A stretch of DNA of 64,000 bases, taken from NCBI GenBank assembly GCA_023897205.1, contig JAHWDD010000004.1, forward strand, positions 930,001 through 994,000. Direction: 5' to 3'. The translations under genes were made by a program, and so were the position numbers. Shown in pieces: positions 1-11,161 of this stretch; within the stretch, counting starts at the first letter, position 1; every line of letters begins with the position of its first letter. Below the pieces are notes generated by a model. That model had not been told where the DNA came from. It made no database searches and saw nothing but the letters and a program-made list of their open reading frames with translations. Source of the DNA: Exophiala sp. HKRS030. Its lineage: Eukaryota; Ascomycota; Eurotiomycetes; Chaetothyriales; Herpotrichiellaceae.

Positions 1-1721
1 CGTCGGTGTGACGCACGTCCAGTTTCCTCTTCAGCCAGCCGCAGAAACTCTCGTAGACTAATGGATCCTGACCTTGAAGCCAGCGGATGTGGACCTTGAC
101 TGTTGCTGCTGCTGTTGAGCGGGATATGGAGATCTTCACTGCCAGGCCGGGTTCTGTATCCACTGCGCTGTCACCATCATCATCATCATTATCATCTTCT
201 TCGTCGTCGTCACCGTCATTGCCGTCATCGTCTTTGTCATCAAGATCGTGCATTTCCTCATCACTAGCCACCTCGATTGCTTTCCCGCGATTCTCGTGCT
301 TGTCTTTCCTCCTCCGGCCCTGCTTGGCGACGTTCAGCCTCATGCGCCTGGCCTTGCGACTCCACACATCGCCGTGGCGACTGACCAGGATCCCAGCATG
401 AGATTCAGGTTCGATCTGCCAGTCGACGTCTTCCAACGCAGTGATTTCTTCGTCCACGGCATCCAACACGCTGTCTACGTCATTGCCGGAAGGACCATCC
501 AGCATAACCTCCGTCGCAACCGGTAGCCACTTCTTCTCGACGCCGGATCCCGCGCTCCGCGCCACAATCAGACTCGGCCGCCACCCGTGCCAACTCCACG
601 CGATGCACCAGCGGCGCGTCTTCTGGCCCTGGATGAACTCTGCCACTGTGAAATTCGTACAATTCTCGGCTCGTAGCCGCTCCACGATACTTCCTACGCT
701 GGATAGTTTGCCTAGCATGCTGCTGAACCAGCGCACGGTGGATCTGTTCCTTGGTAGCATTGACTCGGATATCAGTGAGGATACGAACGAGACTTCGCCT
801 CCAGGCGTGATCATCTCGATTTCGGCACCTGTGCAGCTGGAGTTTGGCGGGCGGGATTTCTTCGCTGCTGATTCCAGCATGGATGTTTTGGAGCTGTAGA
901 ATGGCGGGTTGGTCATGATGATGTCGAGTTTGTTGTTGAAGTTGGATAGGTAAGAGCGTAGGTTGTTGGGGATGAGGTCTTGGCCGCTTTTGTCGGTGGG
1001 AATCAGTTTGATGCGTGAGTCGAGATTGTTGAGGCTGATGTTGCGTTTTGCGTATTTGGAAGATTTCTCGTCGATTTCTGTGGCTAGGAAGTACCAACTG
1101 GGGTTTTGTCGGCATGCGAGGAGCGGGTAGATGCATGAGGCTCCAGTACCGATGTCTAGACCTAGAATGCGTTGTGTTGGATCGGGAGAATGGGAGTGCA
1201 AGCTTGAGGTTGGCGTAGTACTGTTCAGGAGTGCTTGGATGAACAGGATGTAGTTGAACCTGAGGACTCTGTCAGACCTTTTTGTTGATCCACCTTGTAA
1301 CCGGTGCTTACCTGTTAGGAACCTAGTGTTACAGTCAGGATCTTCTTCAGTTGTAAGGATTTTGGGAAAGTTATCCTTCTCGAACGTCATACAAACTTAC
1401 AGGCGGACATAATCGATCTTCTGGCAAGTCGATCTTAAGAGCAAAGTCGCGGTGAAGAAGCGCTTTGGTCAATTGCCTGACGCTTTCAGGGTCGGAGAAA
1501 TCGAGTTGTCGATTCGACTTCAATCTATATTGCCGATTGGATCACCAAGTCAGATGATGGTATCCATCCAACTTGCGAGTCATATCCTCATGTGGAAAAT
1601 TCTTGAATCCGACATGGACCTGTTGAATGTTCATTACATACCTTTTGGCAAAGTCTGGATATTGCAGCGCAAGGCTTGTGAAGTCGACATCTTTTTGGTA
1701 GATGTCATCTGGCGCTGGCAT
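1..1721 (-). CDS. METTL16-like U6 snRNA/mRNA N6-adenosine methyltransferase (3' end cut by window edge)
   Basis: This is a Rossmann-fold SAM-dependent methyltransferase of the METTL16 family, which methylates adenosine in U6 snRNA and some mRNAs. The N-terminal segment (DFTSLALQYPDFAKR, then a SDPESVRQLTKALLHRDF-like stretch) matches the family lead-in. The SAM-binding site reads LDIGTGASCIYPLL and the catalytic motif is TNPPFY (around 900-916). The C-terminal half has a long Asp/Glu-rich tract (about 165-265) and remains open at base 1. Proposed exons are 1721-1642, 1524-1401, an 11-nt microexon 1322-1312, and 1268-1; all junctions are GT-AG and phases match. The exons give about 494 residues so far. 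The ATG at 1721 was chosen because family members begin a few residues before the DF(T)xLAxxYPDF motif. It is divergent from the MDP-1 gene. A 68-codon upstream ORF ends 2 nt before this ATG. Confidence 0.88.
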
Positions 1722-1723
1722 TG

Positions 1724-1930
1724 TCACAGGGAGTGGCAATGAGGAAGAAATTTTGCTAGTGCCATCAAGAATAGAACTTGCCAACAAAGAGACGTTGTGG
1801 GCGATGTAATCGACGGCAATGAGTCGTCTGGTACTAGTTCTACTCCTTCGGTAGTCTCAGAGATGAGTATGAAAATATGAGGGATGTTGACTCGGGCCAA
1901 TGAGAAGTTGATCTTGAGATCTGGAGCCAT
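1724..1930 (-). promoter_or_regulatory. Upstream ORF ending 2 nt before the METTL16 start codon
   Basis: An ATG-initiated ORF of 68 codons begins at 1930 and stops with TGA at 1726-1724. The METTL16 ATG follows at 1721 in a different frame, with two bases between. If both lie on one transcript, ribosomes finishing the first ORF would be placed for reinitiation, or the ORF would repress the main one. It could also be non-coding leader that happens to be open. I recognise no protein family in it. Confidence 0.35.
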
Positions 1931-2216
1931 GCCTAATACGGCTTATCGGCTCTGGAACTTTGGGATATTTCGTCATCGGACATTTGAATCTCAGCCTTGT
2001 CAATTCTTTTCCTTCTTTATAGATCCTTCACATTTGGCCACCCGGACAAACTAATTGGTATTTTGAAAGATTTCGCATTCACACGCAAATTTCCAGCCCT
2101 TTGGCTATACTCACCGATTACCCCCCCAAACGGTACCTTCATTGACGCTAGAGTTTTCTTGATCACCAGGCTCATATACACCGCAAACTAAGTCCAGAGT
2201 TCAAATAACGCCTATC

Positions 2217-2951
2217 ATGCCTAAGTCTAAACGAAATTCAACCACATCTCAAATCCATGCTCCACCAACCACCTCGATCCCCTCAACATTCACAGACAAC
2301 CTCCCTTTACCAAGACTAATTGTTTTCGACCTCGATTACACACTGTGGGATTTCTGGGTAGACACCCACGTAAGTGGTCCTGTCAAGCCCGCCGCCCCAG
2401 CGGGAAAGTACAACACTCAGATGCTCGATCGTTATGGTGGAAGTTATGGTTTCTACGATGATGTCCCTGGCATTCTCGCTGGTGCTCGAGAACGTGGGAT
2501 CGAAATGAGTCTTGCGTCCAGAACACATGCTCCAGAACTCGCCCGGGATATGCTGAATGGTCTACACGTACCCAGTGTGACGAAGTCGTCGGTGCACAAT
2601 GCAGAGACGGACGACATCAGTGGTGGTTCATCATCCACGACCAACCATGTTGCGGCAGTCCAGGAGGACGACTCATCACCTCGAAAAGCGTACTCGTTCT
2701 TCACAAACCCCCAGATCTTTCCAGGAGACAAGACAACGCATTTTCGGAATCTGCATTCGTACTTCGAGAAGAAGAATCCTCACAATCCAATCGCCTACAA
2801 GGATATGTTGTTTTTTGATGATGAGACAAGGAATCGGAATGTCGAGTCGAAACTGGGTGTGACTTTCTGGCTGGTCAAGACCGGCGTCACTAGAGATGAG
2901 GTTGATCGAGGGATCTGGGAGTGGCGGAAGAGGAGGGGTATTGAGAAATGA
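2217..2951 (+). CDS. Magnesium-dependent phosphatase-1 (MDP-1), HAD superfamily
   Basis: The 244-residue protein has no introns. The HAD motif I is VFDLDYTLWDFWVDTH, with the DxDxT nucleophile and the WxFWVDTH extension typical of MDP-1 rather than other HAD phosphatases. Motif II is in MSLASRTHAPELARDML. Motif IV is LFFDDETRNRNVE, with the paired acidic residues that bind Mg2+. MDP-1 enzymes dephosphorylate phosphotyrosine-like or sugar-phosphate substrates; the in vivo substrate in fungi is unsettled. A Ser/Thr-rich insertion of about 40 residues (roughly residues 125-165) sits between motifs II and IV. The gene is divergent from METTL16, about 0.5 kb apart. The start at 2217 precedes a basic, low-complexity leader of about 35 residues. 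Confidence 0.9.
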   Translation: MPKSKRNSTTSQIHAPPTTSIPSTFTDNLPLPRLIVFDLDYTLWDFWVDTHVSGPVKPAAPAGKYNTQMLDRYGGSYGFYDDVPGILAGARERGIEMSLASRTHAPELARDMLNGLHVPSVTKSSVHNAETDDISGGSSSTTNHVAAVQEDDSSPRKAYSFFTNPQIFPGDKTTHFRNLHSYFEKKNPHNPIAYKDMLFFDDETRNRNVESKLGVTFWLVKTGVTRDEVDRGIWEWRKRRGIEK

Positions 2952-4783
2952 GATCGATGTGGTTGATTATCATTCAGCACTTTCTCTGAGAACTTCTAGG
3001 ATTCCCTTGAACGTTTCGTCCTCTAGGGATCCTGGTCTAGGATATGGAGAGGTATAGTATTGCCTACTTACTCGGGAGGTAGGTGGCCATGAACCTGAAT
3101 TCATTATTGAGTCGCCCCAACCTTGCTGAATGCGTTGGAGTTATATTAAAGAGCCGTTGCGATTATATAAAGCTCCAACCGAGAGTAAGTTATAACTAAT
3201 AGCAGTTCTTCTCAGAGTGAACCCGCTCGAGCTATAAAACTCTAACCGAATTATTGTATCCGTCGTGTTGTCGGTATACTGATGTAGCTTCTACAGTTCT
3301 TCTAGATGTTAATCTTAAGGTATATATAACTCAAAGATCTAACTTTAGCTTCATACTAGTATAATCTCATTGATTGGTATTGGAGTGGAATTTAATAAAG
3401 CTATAGCTATCATAATAGGGCTTATAGGAATCGGGCCAGAATAACTAAAACTGATATCGGGATATTAACAACCTAAGACTTGTAGATATAGTAGTCTATA
3501 ACGCGCCACGGTCTCGTGTCAATTAGGTTTAGTGTGGTCTGCGACGTAACCAGGGCGCTCTAACTAGAGCACCGAAGGCCTTGTGCCACAATCAGTAGAC
3601 ACCCAACATTAATTGATGGTCCGCTATTAATAAATATGAATTCAAGGGCATGGCTAGTGTATAGATTTTGATTTCTATACCTAGATACAAGAAGAATTAT
3701 TCTTGTCGAGTAGTGGTTCAACCAACATGTTCCGAGTGCATTTATTATAAGCCTTCACTCGCTGGGCCAGACCCAGCCAGGTCCGATTGTCGATAAAGAG
3801 GCTGATGAATGCTACATCTTGTGCTTAGCTCTTCCATTGTCCAAGTCAGACTTAACGATGTTATAGTATGAAGGCTGATAAAACCGGATGATCTAGAGCA
3901 ATCAGAAGAAGTTCAGGAATCCCCGTTTTGTGTACATCTATAACATTCCAGGGACTAGTTGTGTCCGCATATAATCCCTCTGACTACTTAGTACAATATA
4001 CGTGAAGATCCTCCTCAAGACTTTCCCTAATGCCCACGATTCCAAGATCGGCCTAGGCCACCGCAGAACTACAATGTACCAAGTTCAGAAGAAAAGGGTT
4101 TCGGAAAAACTCCGGTGGGACTCAATCCAAGTCTCTGCCATCCAATTGCATGGTTAATTTCTCTCGGCTCAAAGACATCCGAACTTCTGCCCGTTTCACC
4201 CGTCGGCAATATAAAACCCCGTGTTTGGAGGTTCTTGGAGAAATGTGGATCTTTGTAAACCATCTCTGTCCACGCCGATGCGATGTCGAGGTCAATTGAA
4301 CGTCGAACTGGTACAAGTCGCTACGAGCCTGATTGATCCGCGTGTTGTCTTTATGGCGAAGCCCAAATGAAGATGTCAGTTGTGCAACTAATGTCAGTAC
4401 TCACTTGAAGCTACTTTACATAAGCAAACCCTGCCGTGGGAGGCCCCAAAAGGTTGGACGGATCGTTCTTGGGATGGAAAATGTGCCTGAATTCCGTGAC
4501 CCCATATTTTCATTCAGCCGGCAGGTTGCCACAATTTCACCAATTTCTAATGCGTAGCTCTGAAGAGCATCGTGTTGGTTTGTTCTTGATCTCGTCAGCA
4601 TGGGCAGGTGACTGACATGGTAGCGAGCACGTTGCAATCACTCCCACTACTTACCTAGCTACTGACAACCTGGTACTCACCCCTCCTCCCCCTCCCTCGG
4701 CCTTGAGACGTATCGAGTGTATAGCCCTTGTTCTTCTTCGCGTCCAACGACTTTACCTGGTTCTGAGCTCCAGTGACGCGATC
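2952..4783. other. Gene-free AT-rich stretch between MDP-1 and the GH31 gene
   Basis: I see no convincing gene here; open frames are short and unlike any family. From about 3060 to 4020 the sequence becomes clearly richer in A and T, with many TA dinucleotides (tatata, ctatag, taactaa), unlike the flanking genes. This is what a very old RIP-mutated transposon relic looks like in Pezizomycotina, but no terminal repeats or transposase remnants are visible. The last few hundred bases should hold the promoter of the GH31 gene and include a pyrimidine-rich leader at 4679-4700. Confidence 0.5.
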
Positions 4784-7202
4784 ATGTTACTCTCCAAGGA
4801 CAACGTACTCTACTTTACATACGACTCCGAACGCCTTCAAATCGAGGCATGGGGACCCAATGCCTTCCGGATTCGTGCCACCAAGTTACATACCCTCCCA
4901 CCAGAGAACTGGGCTTTAACGATCCCACCTGCTGCGGCCAAGACATCAATTAATATCGAACCAGATCATGCATCTATCACCAATGGTGATATCACTGCCA
5001 CGGTCTCTTCGCGTGGTAAGATCATCATCAAAAATGCCAAAGGCGACCGCCTGCTCGAGGAATATGCCAGGAATCGAAACGACGTCACTGATCCCAAATG
5101 TAGCGCTCTCATGGTCGAAGCCAGAGAATTCAAACCTCTACTCGGCGGAGACTATCATCTAACCTACCGATTGGAGTCGATCGACCGTAAGGAGAAGATC
5201 TACGGCATGGGCCAGTATCAGCAGAATTTCCTGGACCTCAAAGGCAGTGATTTGGAAATGGCACAGCGAAATTCTCAAGCGAGTGTTCCTTTCATGCTCT
5301 CAAATCTAGGCTATGGTCTACTATGGAACAATCCCGCCGTAGGTCGGGCGGTTTTGGGCAAAAACACCATGAGCTTTGAAGCCTTGTCAACCAAGGTGCT
5401 TGATTATTGGATTGTTGCCGCCGACAGTCCAGCTCAGATTGTCGAAGCCTACGCCGACGTGACCGGCAAGGTACCGATGATGCCCGAGTATGGTCTTGGC
5501 TTCTGGCAATGCAAGCTTCGATATCAGACTCAAGAAGAACTTCTCGATGTTGCCCGAGAGTATCGAAAGAGGAATCTTCCATTGGACGTGATAGTGGTGG
5601 ATTTCTTTCACTGTAAGTTGCCAGAACACCCTCGGGGAGTATCTCTACAACCCTTCTGACAATTTCGATCAGGGCCTAAACAAGGAGAATGGAAATTCGA
5701 CCCTACATATTGGAAAGATCCGGGTGAGTCCGCCATGCTACGATTGTTGTCAAGCTGGAAGGAATCTCCGATGTCCACTACACCTTCTGAGCCCGCCTTT
5801 GCTTTCCCCTCAGCCAATACCATCACCACAGAATCTACCTTGAGCGAAGCCTCTCGCGCTTTATCTGCGAGAAGTACCAAACCCCATGCTGTCATTAAAA
5901 TCGAACAAACCACGAATCTGATGAGCTGAGATCTTTTCCTTTTTGGGCCGGCCCTGCATAGATGCTATGATCAAAGAGCTTCAATCTCTAGACATCGAAC
6001 TCCTCGTTTCGATATGGCCGACCGTCGATAAACGATCTGAGAATTACAACCACATGGTCGAGCATGGCTTGTTGATCCGTCAGGATCGTGGTTTGCGAAC
6101 GTCGATGGATTTTCAAGGTGATACAGTACATGCAGATTTCACGAATCCAGAAGCTCGCGAGTTTGTGTGGAAGATTGCAAAGGAGAACTATTATGACAAG
6201 GGCGTCAAGTTGTTTTGGTTAGACGAGGCCGAGCCAGAATACAGCGTATATGATTTCGACAACTATCGCTACCACAGTGGTCCCGTCCTGAGTACGGGGA
6301 ATGCATACCCGGTAGAATATGCTAAAGCGTTCTACGAAGGAATGGTAAGAGACGGCAAGCAAAAGGACGTGGTCAACCTCATTCGATGCGCATGGGCTGG
6401 GAGCCAGAAGTTTGGTAGTCTTCTCTGGAGTGGTGATATCGCCAGTAGCTGGGAGAGTTTCAGGGATCAGTTTGCCGCAGGATTGAATGTCGGGATTGCT
6501 GGTATTCCATGGTGGACCACAGACATTGGTATTTCCTCTTGTTTCTCCTGCTGCTGGCACATTCAGAGGGCGCACTAACCAGTGTTTCTGACTACAGGCG
6601 GATTTCACGGCGGTGATCCCACAAAGCCAGCGTTTCGAGAGCTTTGTACCAGATGGTTCCAATATGGTGAGTTTCTGCCATCTTCATGTTCATTGTCCTA
6701 TCCTGCTGACGCGATTGCAGGCTGCTTCTGTCCAGTCTTCCGCCTCCACGGCGACCGCGAACCACAGCAACCACAGCATGGCACAACCGGTGGAGCCACG
6801 TGTCTCTCCGGCGCACCAAACGAGATCTGGTGCTACGGAAGTGAAAGCTACGACATCATGAAGAAATATCTATTCCTGCGTGAGACATTACGCCCATATG
6901 TCCGCGGCCTGATGCGCCAAGCCCACGAGAAAGGCACACCGGTGATCCGCACACTTTTCTACGAGTTCCCCAAGGATGACAAGTGTTGGGAGATCGAGGA
7001 TCAATATTTCTTCGGTGACAGGTTCCTTGTTGCGCCGGTATTGTGGCCTGGACAGGAGAAGAGGGAGGTTTACTTACCCAAGGGGGCTAAGTGGAGGAGA
7101 TTCGATGATGGCGAGGTAAAAGGGGCGGAGGAGTTGGATGGCGGGCAGATTGTCGAGGTCGAGACGCCATTGGCGATTATGCCGGTGTTTGAGAGGGTTT
7201 GA
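4784..7202 (+). CDS. GH31 glycoside hydrolase, alpha-xylosidase/alpha-glucosidase type
   Basis: This is a family 31 retaining alpha-glycosidase of 665 residues with an (alpha/beta)8 barrel. The nucleophile region KLFWLDEAEPEY and the GIPWWTTDIGGFHGGD segment are typical of the alpha-xylosidase-like branch. The likely acid/base Asp lies in LLWSGDIASSWESF. The N-terminal beta-sandwich (WGPNAFRIRATK) and the C-terminal region (DRFLVAPVLWPG) are both present. There is no obvious signal peptide from the chosen ATG, so an intracellular enzyme is likely. Exons are 4784-5612, 5673-5723, 5962-6528, 6598-6666 and 6721-7202; all junctions are GT-AG and the total is 1998 nt. Joining residues are conserved (FFHW|PKQGEW, KDP|DAMIKEL, TTDI|GGFHGG, FQY|GCFCPVF). 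Intron 2, at 238 nt, is unusually long for this window. Substrate preference cannot be decided from sequence. Confidence 0.9.
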
Positions 7203-7822
7203 AGTTGTAACTAATCCTTCAAGACCTAGAGGGCAAATCTGGTATCCTACGTATGTACGACGAATTTGAACTTGGGACAATAGCACAGAGATCCAACAGT
7301 CTCGCAGGGCAAAAGTTGTAGGGATTTCAGATCTCGAAGTCAATTACTGAGCAAGACCATGCAGACAGCAAAGATTGTTTATGCCAACAACACTCATGAG
7401 TTTTACATCTTGATTCTCCACGTGGAGTCCCATATCCTGGGAGATGCAACGTGACGTAGGTCTATTGAGTAGCATATCCAGCTATGCATCCCGGGCCTTG
7501 AGAGATAATACACTGATGAAGAAGCCTCCTCCTTGTTCTTACAGGGCACCACTTACATAGCGACATTCAGCACAGCAGCAAACACTCTCGCCCATAAGAC
7601 AGCACAGCGAGGCCTCATAATCAATGGCAGCCCAAATCCCTGCACAGGAGTCCAACAGGAGATATATCCGGTAATGCAACAGCAGCACAGCTTTGAGGGC
7701 GATGACCTGTCGTTGAGCCATCCCGGTAGCCAATGCATTGAAATCTTCGTACCTCACCAACCACCACATCTCAAGTATCCAACAGGACTAATTCAAGCAC
7801 ATTCGTCATCCAAGATGATTTA
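7203..7822. other. Convergent 3' region between the GH31 and LSH genes
   Basis: About 620 bases between two stop codons that face each other. I see no gene; the open frames lack family features. It should hold both 3' UTRs and polyadenylation signals. Confidence 0.5.
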
Positions 7823-10553
7823 TCACTTCTTACTCTTTGTCGTCAAGTCGTCCAGAACATCCGCCGTACCACCATCACCTCTCTTCGTTTCTGCGACCTT
7901 GAACGCAGTGCCTTCGCCACCGATATCCAAACCCTTCTCGGCTCTCTCATAGGCCTTGTCACTCCGATCGGTAAGGATCTTCAATTCTTCTTCTTTGAGA
8001 ATCTTCCCACCACCTTCGGCATTGGCAACGTCGTATTTCTCGAATTCGTCGTGAGCGAAAATCTCATTGATACCATCAATATCGATGCCATTCAAGCCAC
8101 GGGTATCAGAGAGCAGGGATTTAAATTTGCCCTTTTGTATGACTAGCTTTTCGAGCTTGCGCTTGCCGTCTGCTTTGAAGAGGAGGGTTTCCTCCACAGT
8201 ACCACGAGTTGCGAGACGATACACAATAACAGGCTTGGTTTGACCGATGCGGTGAGCTCGGTCCATGGCTTGTAAATCTTGTTGAGGATTCCAATCAGAG
8301 TCAAAGAGTATCACCGTGTCAGCGGCCGTGAGATTGATGCCTTGACCGCCTGCACGAGTGGAAAGCAGAAACAGGTTGTACGATTTATCTGTGTTGAAAT
8401 TCGTGATTTGTTCGTACCGAGTTTCTTGGGCTACAGAGCCGTCAATTCGACACGCCTTCCATCCTCGCAATTCAAGGGCGTAGGTCTCCAGAATATCAAG
8501 AGTGGTTTTGAATTGACTGAATATCAGGACTTTGTGACCGAGCTTGAACAATCGAGGCAGAAGTGTGTCAAGAAGCAGGATCTTGCCAGAAGCAGTAATC
8601 AAGGTCTCGTCCACTTGTGGGTAGTCACCGGATTCTTCTTCAGCTACAGTCGTCGGTTTCCAAGGCCAGTAGAAATTGTGCGGGCTATTACAGGCAAGTC
8701 GTGCTTGCATGACTGGATTCTGTAATTTCTTGGAAGACATTTCCTTCTTTGCAAGTTTTAGAGTCTTTGAGCGCTCGATATCCTCAGCTTCGGAAGACGA
8801 AACGTCATCTGAGTTTGGAGTTGGAGAGGCTCGATCAAGATCGATGTCTTCTTCTCCAAGCTCGACTCGACGAAGGCGCGAGTTGAACTCCCGATCTGTT
8901 ATATCGCGATAGTTCGTTCTTCCTGCTTTGCGACCTGTCCGTCGAGATCCGACTGACGTAACTGAAGCTGGCGTCGAATCGCGACTTGCCTTCATACTCT
9001 TTGCGGGGGTAGAACGACCACTGGCATTAGACTTCCGTTTCAACGAGGATGATCGACTGTGAGCCTCAATTCGTTCGACAGCCTTGTTCTCGAGATATGA
9101 TCTGGAAGTACCAGCCAGGATCTCCTTATATAGGTCTTTTTGTTCTGAAGTCAGAGGAGCGTAAAGAATGTATTCTCGTTTCTTGGGCAATGTAGCCTCG
9201 ACATCAGTTTTGACCCGTCGCAGCAGGAATGGTTTTAGGATGGCATGCATTGTTGAGACCAGATTGTTTTTCCTTTTCGCGGTCTTGCCATCCTGACCGG
9301 TCTTATCCTCGAGAACACTTGAGAAATCAAACCATCTCTCAAAACTGTCAAGATCATTGAAAACTTCGGGCAGTAAGAAATGAAGAAGTGACCATAGTTC
9401 TGCAATGTTGTTTTGAAGAGGAGTTCCTGTGATAAGCAGTCGATTCGCTGAATTGTACGACATTAACTCCTTGATTAGTTTGCAGTTCATGTTCTTCAAG
9501 CGATGGCCCTCGTCCACAATAATGTAGCGCCACTGATAGTTGCCCAAGAATTTCTTGTCATTCATGCAAATCTCATAGCTCGTGACAACCACGGGGAACT
9601 CGAATTTACCTTGATCAGACATTTTCATTTGCTTGCGTCTCATGGTTTCACGTTCTTCTTTGCTGCCATGATACAAAATTGTGTTGATCGTGGGGGTCCA
9701 GTGCTTGAATTCTTCAACCCAATTTCTGACCGTACTCAATGGAGCTGCAATCAGGAATGGGCCGGAGATGTTGTGTTCTTTGAAAAAGGCTATCATCGAG
9801 ATGGCCTGCAAGGTCTTGCCTAGACCCATTTCGTCTGCTAGAATGCCACATAGACCATTCATCCAGAGAGATTTCAGCCATTCCAGACCTTCCAGCTGAT
9901 ATTTCTTCATATTCCCCCAGTGACAAGTTTGGGTTGTTCAGTCGCCACTAGATCCTGCGCACCTAGCCCTCGCCTTCATATTCCTCAGCCGCTTCAGCTA
10001 GCGCTTCTTGAACCGATGGACCATCCTGTTTGATCTCAATAGTGTCTGAGGTAAAATAGTCACTAATACTCTTTTTGGCGGGGTTGGTGTTCTTAGCAGG
10101 CCTTCCTCGTCTGGAACTCCTTTTCGACGATTCGTCTTCTTCAGCCGTAGTTTTCTGCTCCTGCGATGCAGCCGTTCTTGTAGACTTACGAGCAGGACCT
10201 TTGGATTCAGTGGCCTTGGCCTGCTCATTGCGTTTCCTCACATCGGCTCTTCTGGCTTGTTCTTGCGCCTCTTTCTGTTGGGCCTTCATTTTATCGGCCA
10301 TAATGGCCACGAAAACGGAACTGGTCTTCAGTAGTTTGGTGAGTGCTCTAGACTTGTGGTCTAACTCTTCATCGTCCTCCCAATCAACTTCCATCTTGTT
10401 CTCGTCTTTTACGACACTTTCTTTACTCAACCCGTTACTGGTTGCAGAGCCAATCGTCATCCCGCTACCCTGGACAGGAGACGACGGAGGGGTGCTTTCT
10501 GCAGAAGACATCGCTGAAGTGGTAGAGTTTGAAGTAGTGGGGGTTGTGGCCAT
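7823..10553 (-). CDS. LSH/HELLS/DDM1-type SNF2 chromatin remodeller (two apparent 1-nt deletions)
   Basis: This is a SNF2-family ATPase of the LSH/DDM1 branch (Neurospora MUS-30 and yeast Irc5 type), linked to genome stability and chromatin. Helicase motifs appear in order: DEMGLGKT (Walker A), DEGHRLKN, TGTPLQNN, then in the C-lobe STRAGGQGINL and DRAHRIGQ. The CNSPHNFYWPW segment is an LSH hallmark. The N-terminal part (10553-9966) is acidic then basic and includes SDYFTSDT. The reading frame is broken twice: at a C3 run (9967-9969) and a C5 run (9913-9917). Adding one base at each restores the conserved lead-in (ATEQPKLVTGG then KKYQLEGLEWL) and gives 911 codons exactly. No intron explains this without deleting conserved residues. 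Consensus error is more likely than a pseudogene. The start at 10553 is the first ATG of the open N-terminal frame. Confidence 0.88.
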
Positions 10554-11161
10554 GTTCGATATGTGCTATAAGCAGGATAAATACATGATATACACGACAG
10601 GGAAGAAGTTTAGATTAAGATCGGTTCGGAGGGTGGAAAGATCAGATCGACTCGTCGTTGCTTAATAGCCGTGAAGAGAGGTGCAGGGTGAAGTATATGA
10701 GATCAAGCTGACTCCAGACGAAAGTGAAGTGAGAAATTACCCGCTCCTATACAATGAAAACAATTCACCTGTGCCTCAGGCAACAATCCTGAAGCGAGTT
10801 GAGGGGATTGGATAATGGAGGAACTGTGCCTAGATGCGCGGTGCCACTCCGTCATCGATTTTACGCTTTCGGAAGTGACGCGCCCTGTTAATTGAGTACG
10901 CGCCGACGTGTCATGTTCGTGCGTGAACTGAAACTGCGTGCGAATAGACGCCGCACGCGGTACGGATGCTTCGGACAGCACTTCAGGACTATGCGGGTTC
11001 ATAAGACTGCATTTCATTGATGCAGTCGATCTAATCTTATCCTCACTTATATTCAGGCTATTTACCAGCTAGCACCGACGTGTATTTATCGGGATCCCTT
11101 GTCGTAAACTCATCAAACTCCGGATATGAGGTTGCTACAATGATCATTACATGGATATCTC
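10554..11161. other. Intergenic region upstream of the LSH gene
   Basis: About 600 bases between the MCM2 stop codon and the LSH start, both genes on the minus strand. It should carry the LSH promoter and the MCM2 3' UTR. I see no gene and no clear regulatory motif. Confidence 0.5.

Noticed and set aside
170..265. Repeated CAT/TCG trinucleotides near the left edge as a stand-alone microsatellite
   Set aside because: They encode the acidic Asp/Glu tract of METTL16 and are explained by coding.
5724..5961. Open frames on both strands within the long GH31 intron
   Set aside because: Protein conservation is continuous across the splice (KDP to DAMIKEL), so the interval is an intron; the frames lack family features.
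9503..9823. Plus-strand open frames opposite the LSH ATPase
   Set aside because: Antisense shadows of a strongly conserved coding region; no family features of their own.
9951..9961. GTGCGCAG in the LSH gene as a tiny intron bridging the two frames
   Set aside because: Eight bases is far below any spliceosomal intron, and it would not restore frame to the downstream ATPase ORF. Two missing bases explain it better.
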